Below are positions 10,569 through 20,336 of a stretch of 64,000 nt of DNA, piece after piece. Origin of the DNA: Paralithodes platypus (taxonomy: Eukaryota > Arthropoda > Malacostraca > Decapoda > Lithodidae); contig CM064519.1 of NCBI GenBank assembly GCA_032716605.1, positions 30,991,414-31,055,413 of the forward strand, written 5' to 3'. A model generated the notes under the pieces. It saw only the letters and a program-made list of their open reading frames with translations, was not told the DNA's origin and searched no databases. Position 1 is the stretch's first letter, and each line of letters starts with the position of its first letter. The translations under genes and the position numbers were made by a program.

Positions 10569-11729
10569 GTGTTGTGGAGAAGTATCTGGAGAAGAAACAA
10601 AAGGTGTATGTTTGCCTTTATGGACTTGGAGAAGGCCTATGACAGAGTGGATAGAGAAGGTTTGTGGAAAGTACTTAGAATATACGGAGTAGAGGGGAAG
10701 TTGCTGAAAGCAGTGAAGAGCATGTATGAGGGTGTAAAGGCGGCAATACGTGTGGAGAGTGAGCAGAGCGAGTTCTTTGACCTGAATGTTGGTTTGAAAC
10801 AGGGGTGTGTGATGTACCCGTGGTTGTTTACTGTATATATGGATGGAGTCATAAAAGAAATACTATCAAGAGCAGTGGATGTTGGTGTATCGCTGAAAAG
10901 GGAGGGAATTGAGTGGAAGCTACCTATACTGCTGTTTGTGGATGATACAGTTCTGATGAGTGATAATGAATGGGAGTTGCAGGGTCTGGTAAATGAGTTT
11001 GGAACAGTGTGCAAAAAACGGAATTTGAAGGTAAATGCGGGGAAGAGCAAGGTTATGGTCTTCGAAAGGAGTGAAGTCACAGAGTGTGAGGTGAAGCTGA
11101 ACGGTCAGGCTATGGAGATCGTCAACTCTTTTAAGTATCTGGGCAGTGTGTTGAGTAAAGATGGGACTATGGATGAAGAAGTGCGGGAGAGGGTACAACA
11201 GGGGAAGAGGGTTGTAGGAACGCTAAAAGCAGTAACAAGAAATAGGGTGGTCAGTATGGAAGTGAAGAAGTCCTTGCATGACAGTGTGGTAATCCCGACA
11301 CTGACTTACGGAAGCGAAGCATGGACGTTGGGTGAGAGACTCAGACCAAGAGTGAGAGCAGTGGAAATGAATTACTTAAGGAGTGCATGCAGAGTTACAT
11401 GGAGGGATAGACAGACTAATGAGGAAGTAAGAAGGAGGTGTGGTGTGGAGGTAGATGTGCTGGAAAGTGTGAAAAGGAACAACTTGAGATGGTTCGGCCA
11501 TATGGAACGTATGGAAAGCGAGAGAATGACGAAGAGGGTGTATGAGAGCGAGGTGGAGGGACAGAGAGGGAGAGATAGACCGAATGAGAGGTGGAAGGAT
11601 GGAGTGAGGAAGTACATGAACGAAGGCGGTGCTGGTTGGGGGGAGGGGCGTCGACTGACTGGGGACAGAGGTGCATGGGGGCGGTCTGTTCTTGGCCACC
11701 CCTTCGGGGATCACGGCGTCAGGCAATAG
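10569..11729 (+). CDS. RTE-C reverse transcriptase, C-terminal open frame
   Basis: This frame of 386 codons covers the RT active-site half. It reads MDLEKAYDRVDREG (about 10620-10660), GLKQGC, FVDD (10935-10946), KSKVMVFER, FKYLGSVLSKDG, TLTYGSEAW and the C-terminal RTE signature LRWFGHMERM...RGRDRPNERW. The usual RTE active site is FADD, so valine here may be tolerated or be a decay mutation. It is part of a broken element and unlikely to be expressed alone. Confidence 0.85.
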   Translation: MLWRSIWRRNKRCMFAFMDLEKAYDRVDREGLWKVLRIYGVEGKLLKAVKSMYEGVKAAIRVESEQSEFFDLNVGLKQGCVMYPWLFTVYMDGVIKEILSRAVDVGVSLKREGIEWKLPILLFVDDTVLMSDNEWELQGLVNEFGTVCKKRNLKVNAGKSKVMVFERSEVTECEVKLNGQAMEIVNSFKYLGSVLSKDGTMDEEVRERVQQGKRVVGTLKAVTRNRVVSMEVKKSLHDSVVIPTLTYGSEAWTLGERLRPRVRAVEMNYLRSACRVTWRDRQTNEEVRRRCGVEVDVLESVKRNNLRWFGHMERMESERMTKRVYESEVEGQRGRDRPNERWKDGVRKYMNEGGAGWGEGRRLTGDRGAWGRSVLGHPFGDHGVRQ

Positions 11730-11753
11730 ATGATAGATAGATGTTAAAAATAT

Positions 11754-11942
11754 CTTATATATTTTTGTTTAGCTTTACTTGGCATTTCTCTTCCTCTATG
11801 TATCTAGCAATTTAAACCCCTCAAACTCCTTATGACGCGATGGTGTGGTAATTACCCCGGGCCGAAAAGCTCTAAAAGACGATCGAGTGATAACTCAAGC
11901 GAGCTTGAAATACGCAGGCGTTTCGTTCATGGTCACCAGGTG
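11754..11942. other. Intergenic spacer
   Basis: This short AT-rich stretch sits between the RTE-C target duplication and SINE-1. No feature recognised. Confidence 0.4.
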
Positions 11943-11953
11943 TCCGGCAATAT

Positions 11954-12386
11954 TGTTGTTGTTGTTGTTGTTCCCCAAGCTGCCTGGCCGAACAGCCCCA
12001 AGGCCCCGAGCAAGGCCAAGGCCATAACCGAGCGCCCCCACAGAACCCTCCCTGCCGACCACAATAAAGCCTGGGTGACCGAAGCCACTCCATGGCGGGG
12101 AGCTGAGGAGGGTGCGGAAACGCCCGGGAAACCAAAGTCCCACCCAGGGCCCTGTGCCCCTCAGCAATTATGAAGAGAAAGTTGAGGGGCAAAGGAAAAA
12201 TGTGATGCTTTGGCTTCCAATCTTGGTACTGTAGATTGGGAGGTCAATCCACGGATGAGACGCCGTCACTTGAGATCTAGAAAATATATAAGTAAAAGGA
12301 ACAGTCAGAGTAAGCTATGGGTATGGCAGAGATCGCTCAGTTCTCACTCTGATAGACCAGCCCATCACCACATGACTAGAACCCAA
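11954..12386 (-). mobile_element. SINE-1 copy 1, tail shared with LINE-A/B
   Basis: A minus-strand insertion with perfect 11-bp target-site duplications TCCGGCAATAT at 11943-11953 and 12387-12397. The plus-strand left end is the (TTG)n tail. Its last ~82 bp (GGGGCTGTTCGGCCAGGCAGC just before the tail) match the 3' end of LINE-A and LINE-B. The body is unrelated to the LINE and non-coding. It is 5' truncated relative to the copy at 54978-55507. Mobilisation by the LINE-A family enzyme is inferred from the shared tail. Confidence 0.88.
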
Positions 12387-12410
12387 TCCGGCAATATATA
12401 CCGGTAGGCT

Positions 12411-12778
12411 ATAGATAAATTCATTTTTGGGCTATTTCTTCCATTTATTTTATCCTGTTAAAGTGCTTGATTGATTTTTGTGCTAATGTAGTTAGTATTT
12501 GGTGTAATTTCACATATTTCAGCTAAATCTGGAGAGCACATGCAATTTATTTGTGCATGTTCAGTAAGTATTGCTGGGGAAAGGGTTAACGTATTCATCT
12601 TTTGGGGTATTTATTCTATGTTTGTATTCTGTTTCTGTGATCGATTGAGTTTTGTGCTAATGTAGTTGGTATTTGGTATAATTTTACATATTTTAGATAA
12701 ATCAAAAGAGCACATGCAATATATTTGGGCATTTTCAGTTAATATTGCTGGGGAAACGGTTAACATACAGTATTCATC
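12411..12778 (+). repeat. R2 repeat, two ~170-bp direct units
   Basis: Two successive units contain GCTATTTCTTCCATTTATT (degenerate in the second), TTTGTGCTAATGTAGTTGGT-type, GAGCACATGCAAT and ATTGCTGGGGAAA segments. Further units sit at 14216-14340, 14683-14748 and 14749-14935, each beside an RTE fragment. Function unknown. Confidence 0.7.
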
Positions 12779-14215
12779 ATAGGAAGGGAATAGGATGGGT
12801 AGCTCATATCTTTGCCCTGAAATATGTTGTGGAGAAATATCTTGAGAAGGGACAAAAGTTGTATGCTGCCTTCATGGACTTGGAGAAGGCCTATGACAGA
12901 GTTGATAGAGAAGGTACCGGTATGTAGAAAGTACTTGGAATATACGGAGCAGATAGCAAGTTGCTGAAAGCAGTGAAAAGCATGTATGAGGGTGCAAAGG
13001 TGTCAGTATGTGTTGAGAATGAACAGAGCGAGTTCTTTGATCTGAATTTTGGGTTAAAGAAAGGGTGTGTGATGTCCCCGTGGTTGTTCAATATATACTG
13101 AACTGTATATGGATGGAGTCATAAAAAAATGCAAGGATGAGTAGTTGATGTTGGTGTACCACTAATAAGGGAAGGCAACAAGTGGAATGACAGAGTTGAT
13201 AGAGAAGGTATGTGGAAAGTACTGTACTGAGAATATATGGAGTAGATGGCAAGTTGCTGAAAGCAGTGAAGAGTATGTATGAGAGTGCAAAGGTATCAGT
13301 ACGTGTGAAGAATGAACAGAGGGAGTTCTTTGATCTGAATGTTTGGTAAAGCAAGGGTGTGTGATGTCCAGATGGTTGTTCTATATATACAGTATATGGA
13401 TGGAGTCATAAAAGAAATACAAGGAAGAGCAGTGGATGTTTGCTGATGATATGAATGGGAGTTGCAGGGTCTGGTAAATATTTTTGGAACAGTGTGCGAA
13501 AAATGGAATCTGAAGGTAAATGCGGGGAAGAGCAAGGTTATGGTCTTCGAAAGGGGTGAAGCCACAGAGTGTGAGGTGAAGTTGAACGGTCAGGCTATGG
13601 AGATTGTCAGCTCATTTAAGTATCTTGGCAGTGTACAGAGTAAAGATGGGAGTATGGATGAAGAAGTGTGGGAGAGGGTGCAACAGGGGAAGAGGGTTGT
13701 AGGAATGCTGAAAGCAGTAACATGAAATAGGGTGGTCAGCATGGAACTGAAAGAAGTCATTGCATGACAGTGTGGTAATCCCGACACTGACTTACGGAAG
13801 CGAAGCATGGACGTTGTTGGAGAGATTCAAACCAAGAGTGAAAGGGATGGACAATGAGTTACTTGAGAAGTGTGTGCAGAGTTACATGGAGGGATAGACA
13901 GAAGAATGAGGATGTACGAGGAGAGGTGTGGTGTGAATTGTACTGGAAAGTGCGAAAAAGAACACCTTGAGATGGTTCGGCCATGTGGAACGTATGGGAA
14001 GCGAGAGAATGACTAAGAGCGTGTACGAGTGAGGTGGAAGGACAGAGGGAGAAATAAACCGAGAGAGAAGTGGAAGGATGGAGTTAAGAAGTATATGCGT
14101 GAAAGCGGTGCTGGATGGGAGGAGGGGCGTCGACTGACTGGGGACAGAGGTGCATAGGGGTGTTCGGTTCGTGGCCAATCCTTCGGGGATCAAGGCGTCC
14201 GTCAATAGATAGATA
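12779..14215 (+). pseudogene. RTE fragment D, internally duplicated and decayed
   Basis: It starts at the same internal RTE position as fragment E (AGGAAGGGAA, just after the QGGF motif). It encodes VVEKYLEKGQKLYAAFMDLEKAYDRVDREG. The segment around DRVDREG to SPWLF appears twice (about 12889-13100 and 13188-13400). Later parts match KSKVMVFERGE, FKYLGSVQSKDG and the 3' end, ending in a GATA tail at about 14215. Many frameshifts and an internal deletion around the active site (FADD at about 13440, out of context) are visible. ATTCATC flanks both sides (12772-12778, 14221-14227). Confidence 0.85.
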
Positions 14216-14340
14216 GATAAATTCATCTTTAGGGCTATTTCTTACATTTTCTTTATCCTGTTAGTGTACGTTATTAAATTTTTTGGTAATTGTAGTTGGT
14301 AATTGGTGTAATTTTACATATTTCAGATAAAGGATGTCAA
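14216..14340 (+). repeat. R2 repeat, partial unit
   Basis: This resumes the R2 sequence (GGGCTATTTCTTACATTTTCTTT through ACATATTTCAGATAAA) after fragment D. It is interrupted at 14341 by another insertion and continues at 14683. Confidence 0.6.
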
Positions 14341-14682
14341 CAGAATAACACTGATGAGCTGAAGAGACGTTAGGTATAAAGAGTATTAGCGAGGAGATGC
14401 GTACAAGTAAACTGGGATGGTATGGACATGTGGAGAGAATGGATGAAAAAAAATTGGGTGAAAAGATGCAGGTCTGCGATTGTGGAGGGAGCTGCACCAA
14501 GGGGTGGACCGAGTAAGACCTGGGATCGGACTATACGTGCCGATCTCAAATCCAAAAACTTGACAAAGGTAAAAGCATCCCTTAACAGGGTTGCCTGGAA
14601 CGCCGCCATTAGGAAAAGAGACTGAAACTGCACATCTGTGTGGAGCACTCAGTCTTAAAATGTTATGTACGTATGTATGTAT
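14341..14682 (+). pseudogene. C-terminal fragment of a second RTE-like LINE family
   Basis: Around 14410-14625 the plus strand encodes WREWMKKNWVKRCRS, then EGAAPRGGPSKTWDRTIRAD and a short tail. This resembles the C-terminus of RTE-like polymerases (GHVERM-x-WVKRCR...RGRPxKTW). It ends in a GTAC/GTAT-rich tail and is inserted inside an R2 unit (ATAAA at both junctions, weak as a target duplication). It differs clearly from RTE-C. Confidence 0.65.
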
Positions 14683-14935
14683 AAATCTGAAGAGCACATG
14701 CAATCTATTTAGGCATTTTCAGTCAGTATTGCTGGGTAAAGGGTTAACATATTAATCTTTTGGGAGTATTTCTTCCATTTATTTATCCTGTTAGTGAGTT
14801 TTATTGATTTCAGTGCTACTGTAGTGGTATTTGGTGTAATTTTACATATTTTAGATAAATCTGAAGAGGACATGCAATATATTTGGGCATTTTCAGTCAG
14901 TATTGCTGGGGGAACGGTTAGCATACTGTAGTCAT
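14683..14935 (+). repeat. R2 repeat, end of one unit plus one full unit
   Basis: This holds the end of the unit interrupted at 14341 and a complete further unit from about 14749. It ends GGGGGAACGGTTAGCATACTGTAGTCATC directly at the start of RTE fragment E. The same order (R2, then AGGAAGG of RTE) occurs before fragment D. Confidence 0.65.
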
Positions 14936-15868
14936 CTTAGGAAGGAAAGAGGATGTGTAGCTCAGATTTTTGCCCGGAAATGTGTTGTGGAGAAATATCT
15001 GGAGAAGCGACAAAAGTTGTATGCTGCATTTATGGAGTTGGAGAAGGCCTATGACAGAATTGATAGAGAAGGTATGTGGAAAGTACCGGTACCGGTACTG
15101 AAAATATACGGAAGTAGATGGCAAGTTGCTGAAAGCAATTAAGAGCATGTATGATTGTGCAAAGGTGTCAGTATGTGTGGATAATTAACAGAGCGAGTTC
15201 TTTAATCTGAATGTTGGGTTAAAGCAAGGGTGTATGTGATGTCCCGATGGTTGTTCAATATATACCATTACAGTATATGGATGGAGTCATGAAAGAAATA
15301 CAAGGACAGCAGCGGATGTTGGTGTACCGCTGATAAGGGAAGGGAAACGAGTGGAAGTGGCCTCAACAGGTACAATACCGGGTACTACTGGTATGCTGAC
15401 AACACAGCTCTGATGAGCGATAGTGGATGGGAGGTGGGGCAGGGTCAGGGTAAATATGTTTGGAAAAACAGTGTTTGCTGACACCAAACGGAAATCTGGA
15501 GGTAAATGACTAGGAAGAGCAATATTATGGTCATTGAAAGGGCTGTGCCAACCCATTAGCAGTGTGAAGTGGGAAGGTTGAAAGGCTTCTATGAAGAATT
15601 GGTCAGCTCATTAAGTATTTGGGCAGCTGTGTGTGAGGTAAAGATGCGAGTAGGCCTATGGATGAAGAAGTGTGGGAGAAAGTGTAACAGGCGGGCGATA
15701 AGAGCGTCCTGTAGGATACTCTGCAAAGCAATATTTAGGGACCAAAGAAAATAGGGTGGATCAAGTCATGCGAAGTAAAGAAAGTCCAAGGCTTGCATGA
15801 CAGTGTCGGTTAATCCCGACATCTGACACTCTACTGGGAGGGTTAAGCATGGACGTCCTGAATGGGAC
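14936..15868 (+). pseudogene. RTE fragment E, heavily decayed
   Basis: It begins at the same RTE-internal point as fragment D. It encodes CVAQIFARKCVVEKYLEKR, then AAFMELEKAYDRIDREG, and beyond that only scattered homology (GLKQGC, FKYLG, a HDSV-NPD-type segment) with many indels. The 3' end of the RTE family is missing. It is the most diverged of the RTE copies in the window. Confidence 0.75.
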
Positions 15869-15954
15869 TTGATCATTGATACATCCACTCGGCTTATGCT
15901 AGTTGGTAAAATTAGCTTGGTTTGTACGTAATGTAGATTTTTTGTTCGGGTGCT

Positions 15955-16262
15955 ACCGTTTCCCAGCCTTGTTTACACTACGCGGAGCCCCCCCCTTCCT
16001 TGCCCTGCGCGGCGGATGCCTTGGATCCACTTCATATGTTCCCCACACCTATTTGACTGCTTTTGGATACTTTTCAAAATAATAGGTTTGATGGGGGGTC
16101 CACCCCCCAGGAATTTCATATTGTTCATCATTTCATAATATATTGCCAGCAGCGAGGCAAATACACCGAAAAAAAAAAACCAAACGTCCTTCCAACAAAT
16201 AGACGCGAACCTAAACGGAGTCTGGTTCCACACATAGCTTTTGAGTCGGTGCGCGCAGTTCC
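15955..16262 (+). repeat. R3 foldback-family fragment
   Basis: This contains CTTGTTTACACTACGCG, GGGGGGTCCACCCCCC, ATATATTGCCAGCAGCGAGGCAAAT and AATAGACGCGAAC. These are shared with repeats at 17270-17560, 17820-18660 and 63290-63735. The plus orientation matches the 63-kb copies. Confidence 0.6.
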
Positions 16263-16309
16263 CAACACGACGTGATGAAATTTTGCTATTCAGCCAGGAA
16301 CTCGTCGAT

Positions 16310-17235
16310 TTACTTCCTCAACACTTCGTCTAGACTCGTTGCTACGCTCGTGGCTACTCGACACACTTGTGGGTACTCGCCACGGGGGCCAAAAAATTCA
16401 TGCCAGGATGAAATTTTTGGGTCTCGTGGCGAGGACCCATGAGTGTGGCCTACATACGTGTAGACTCGTGTACATACGTGTTAACTCGTGTTTGACTCTG
16501 AATAACTCTTCGTTATTCGTGTTAACTCGTGTTGACTCGTGTAAACCCGTGTAACACTCTTTGGTGATTCGTGCTTTTCGTCATCATTTCGACGTTGACG
16601 AAGCAACACGTGTCTACACGCAACAACACGTATGTAACACACATGCAACACGTATCAACAAGAGTAGAAAGCACGAATGTGAGTGCCAAAATTTGGTGCC
16701 CCCATGATGCCAGAGTTTACACGATTCAAACACAAGTGAAAACACGAGTAAACAAGAGTAAACACGATCCACTGAGAAAAAAACACGAGTGTAACACGAA
16801 AAAGCAAGTGTCATTTGAAATACCGTTATTTCAAAAATGTAGGAAGAATCAACGAGAGTTTACACGGATGTAAACACGAGTCAACACGTGTGCAACAGAG
16901 ATCCAACGAGAGTCAACGCGTTGTCTTTCGTGTTGATCCGTATACAAATCGTGTTGATCCGTGTAACAATCGCGTTGACTCGTCCATACTTTTTGTTTAC
17001 GTGCCCTGGAATGTGGCCATTATTTTTCAAATTTTTGACACTCGTGTTGGGTTCGTGTTACACTCGTTTTGACTCTCAGTTACTCGTACAGACTCTTGCA
17101 TGAACACGTGTTGACTCGTATTGAATCGAGTTAACTCGTGTTACACTCTCCTTGACTCGGGAACAATTGCTACTCGCGGCCGACTCAGCCTCCAGCGACG
17201 GCGATAATCGACGAGTGTGACTCGTGTTGGACTCG
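16310..17235. repeat. Strand-switching array of CGTGTTGACT-like decamers
   Basis: About 900 bp are built from degenerate ~10-11 bp units. The plus strand reads ACTCGTGTTGACTCGTGTA-type at 16310-16590, the reverse complement (AACACGAGT) at about 16600-16910, and plus again at 16920-17235. A strong hairpin with 31-nt arms lies at 16371-16401 / 16408-16438. Large secondary structures are possible on either strand. It could be the subterminal repeats of a DNA transposon or an inverted minisatellite. No coding potential is credible. Confidence 0.7.
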
Positions 17236-17259
17236 CGCACCGACTCGGCTATGTGTGAA

Positions 17260-17560
17260 CCAGCCTTTAACCACGGTGATCGACATATGTAAACATACGG
17301 CGGCGGCGTCGCGGACACTTGCGATAATGTTCCGTCTATTTTGAAGGCCATTGGATACAATAATATGTTGAAAGCCCACCCTCACCCCCCCATGACGTGT
17401 TATCCTCATCATATAGGAATGGCCAGTAGGGGGCAAACAACCAAAAAAATTGAAACACAAAGCCCTTCCCTCTAACATATTATTGTATCCAACGTCATTC
17501 AAAATGGACGGGAACATGATGGCAAGCTTTCGTCGCCGCTGTGCGTAGTGTAAACATTGG
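17260..17560. mobile_element. R3 foldback element (inverted arms)
   Basis: Left arm 17311-17373 (CGATAATGTTCCGTCTATTTT...GATACAATAATATGTTG) and right arm about 17467-17531 are near-complementary. The outer sequence carries the R3 markers AACCACGGTGATCGACA and GCGTAGTGTAAACA. It is probably a non-autonomous TIR/foldback transposon. Confidence 0.65.
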
Positions 17561-17820
17561 TGTGGTGGTACGCCCGAACTCTACATTCTCCCGGCTAGGC
17601 CTATATTATAGGCTACAATAAATGAATAGGCTAAGCTATTTTATCTATAGGCTAGACCTAGTCTAATATTACAAATTTAAGGTAGCATTCAAGGAGACTA
17701 CAGCAGGACTTACCTTTGACCGGGTATAGGCTATCCTAGTGTTTACTAGGCCTATACACCTTTGAAAGGACATTAGCCTAGCCTAACCTAACAACCTTAC
17801 CTAACCTATCATAGTAGGCT
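17561..17820. other. AGGCCTA/TAGGCTA-rich spacer
   Basis: Dense in GGCTA, AGGCCTA and CCTAACCTAA motifs of low complexity. I see no gene. Such sequence surrounds the R3 repeats here and at 18660-18950. Confidence 0.5.
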
Positions 17821-18660
17821 ATTATGGGTGGGGGCTGCCGCCCCCACACCCAATTTTTGGTGTATATGTCTATTTTGCCCCCTGCTGGCACCCTCAACAT
17901 ATTATTGTATCCATTGGCATTCAAAATAGACGGGAACATGATTGTAGACGTCCGCCGCCTCCGTCATGTTTACATTTGTCGATCGGCGTTGTTAAGTTCG
18001 TGTGTATTTTGACGGAGATTTATTTTGGTTATTTGCCCCCTGCTGGAAATATATATTATGATGACAATATGTCATGGGGGGGTGAAGGGGGGCAAGCCCA
18101 ACCTCAACATATTATTGTATCCAAAGGCAGTCTAAATAGACAGGAAAAGGATGGCAAGCGTCCGACGCCACTACGCGTACGCATAGTGTAAACAAGGCTG
18201 GCGATACACCCGGTAACTACATCCTACCCGGCTAATGTCCTTTCAAAGGGGTAGCCTATAAATTAGTAAACACTAGGATAGCCTATACAACGCAACTCTT
18301 GCCGATAGGCCTAGCCTAAAGGCTAACCTATTCATAAAGGTGTCTATTTTGACGGCAATTTTTTCGGTTATTTGCCCCCTGCTGGCAATATATATGATGG
18401 TGAAAATATGTCATGTGGGGGGGGGGCAAAGCCCCCCTCAACATATTATTGTATCCAATGGCATTCAAAATAGACACAAATTTTATTGCAAACGTCCGAC
18501 ACCTCCCCCGCCACCGCCATGTTTACATGTGTCGATCGCCGTGGTAAAGTTCGCGTCTATTTTGACGGCGATTTTTTTCGGTTATTTGCCCCCTGCTGGC
18601 AATATATAAGATGATAACAATATGTCATGAGGGGGGGGGGGGCCTCAACAATGACCTCTA
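17821..18660 (-). repeat. R3 repeats, minus orientation, at least three units
   Basis: Units recur with CAACATATTATTGTATCCA (about 17896, 18102 and 18438), AAAATAGACGGGAACATG, GCCATGTTTACAT, CGATCGCCGTGGTAAAGTTCG and TTATTTGCCCCCTGCTGG. G-run hairpin cores (GGGGGCAAAGCCCCCC-like) sit between units. An interruption at 18189-18330 carries AGGCCTA-type spacer. The period is roughly 225-330 bp. Confidence 0.65.
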
Positions 18661-20336
18661 ACCTCTGTATCTCAAATAGGGCTAGAGCAAATTGGCTGCA
18701 AATTTCCACATCTAGGCTATTCCTTGACTGACTCTTCCCAAATGGTAGACATATTAGCTTGATCACTCTAGGCCTAGTTGTTTTTTAGTTACAGAGGTTA
18801 TAGCCTAGGTCATGATTTCTTGCCTACTTACAGCGAATTGACTAGGCCTATTGTAGATTGGTAAAATATTTGCTTAATAGGCCTAGGCCTAGGCTATGTT
18901 GGCTGTGCAATTGTCTCGATTTGACTATTTTTACCTAATTAGGCCTAAAGCAGCCTCAGTCTATTCCCAAACCCCAAACAGTATCCCATAAATTCGTACC
19001 TACCGGTAGCGCTGCCTATATTTTTCGTGAATAGATATAGAAAATGGTTTAAAGGAAAGAGCATCCTATATTATGTTCAAATAATATGTAATAGCACTGT
19101 GTATTGTTGTATTAAATTTAAATAGTGATAGAAGTGTATATTAATGGGATAAATACTCCGAAGTTCGCATGTTAAGAAAATTATAGTCCAACACTGTTGC
19201 CAGATACTAATCAATCCCATTATCATTATATCATAATGGATTTTACTCATTTGCATAATTTCAAATACCTAGGACATTAATAAAATATTTTCCTATCTTT
19301 TTTGTAATGATATTTGTATGATTTAGTGGTATATTGGTGTCTGTCTAGGGTTATAATGCATTGTGAAAGTTACCTCTGCATCTCTGACTTGGTATAACAG
19401 TTCGGTATGGGCCGGCTTAACCTGACAAGCGCGATATAGACCTAGGTGCTAGGGTAGTTATTTGTGCATTTCTAGCATTCTGACAGAATTCGTTATATTT
19501 ACAATATAAACCATTATTTGTTTTCGGTATGCTTTTATTTTACATATATGATGCATATATGAACCTTCAAGAGTGCTAAAATAAGTGGGAAAAGCATTTG
19601 GGTGGTGAAAAACGAAGATATTGGCCACCCGGTCATAATCTCAGGCGAGAGAGAGCCACAGGCAGCCCTCCCTTCTCGCTGTCTGGGAGTCAACTGAGAC
19701 GAGCTGGGCGGTGTGTGCCGGTGTCTGGGTGTTGCATAACGATCTTTTATGCAACCCACTTGTTGCTCCATTATCGGGGGAGAGAAAATACCCGAAAATT
19801 GATAATAATAAGTGGATAAATAGGTGATAATTGGGGGGGGGGGGGAGGGGGGAATAAGGTGGGGAAGGAGGGGAGGGGGAGGGGTGAGAAACACATGGAT
19901 GAGTACTAGAGGGGAATTATCTCACCTAGAGACAAAATCCTTTGTTTTGATAGGCCCTTTTTTTTTTTGGAAGGCTTTTTTTATGGTCTTGCTTCCGTGA
20001 GGCCTATCGCGTTCCCTATAGGAAGCCTTCCGTTAGGCCTATCGCGCTTGCCGGGTTAAGTACCCCTGCTTTCTTTGAGTACTACACGGCAAGAGAAGCT
20101 TTCGGTTCTGTCATTACTGTTCAAGGTAAACAGCAACTGCTAAATTCGACATCATTTTCAAATAATATGTAATAGCATTATCTATGGTTGTATTAGACAA
20201 CAATCGTGATAGGTTTCTATATTATGTGGATAAATAGTATTAAGCTGAATAAACTAAATACCGAAAGTTCACTAGAGTGGTTGTTGATACATAATTTGGT
20301 AGATGTGGGAGGAGGGAGGTAGGAAGGAAGGGCTAG
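18661..20336. other. Intergenic DNA with AGGCCTA motifs and G-runs
   Basis: AGGCCTA motifs are clustered at 18765-18950. An AAATAATATGTAATAGCA...TTGTATTA segment occurs at about 19080 and again at about 20160, so it is a minor repeat. A G-run lies at about 19834. GAGGCCTATCGCGTTCCC-type sequence is at 20000-20050. No gene recognised. Confidence 0.5.

Larger units (their letters stand above)
9103..11740 (+). mobile_element. RTE-type LINE (RTE-C), 5' truncated, with TSDs
   Basis: Perfect 13-bp direct repeats ATGTTAAAAATAT flank the element at 9090-9102 and 11741-11753. The left end cuts into the EN domain at the VYAPTED motif. EN continues with GDMNGKVGD, IHRYTW and SLIDYL...LSDHY. RT follows with KAPGTDG, then the DLEKAYDRVDREG box and the catalytic LLFVDD box. 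The 3' end reads GGCCACCCCTTCGGGGATCACGGCGTC and a GATA-type tail. This layout is typical of the RTE clade. At least four frameshifts interrupt it. Confidence 0.92.

Noticed and set aside
16310..17235. CRISPR-like array
   Set aside because: Repeats are ~10 bp, degenerate and without unique spacers, and the DNA is eukaryotic.
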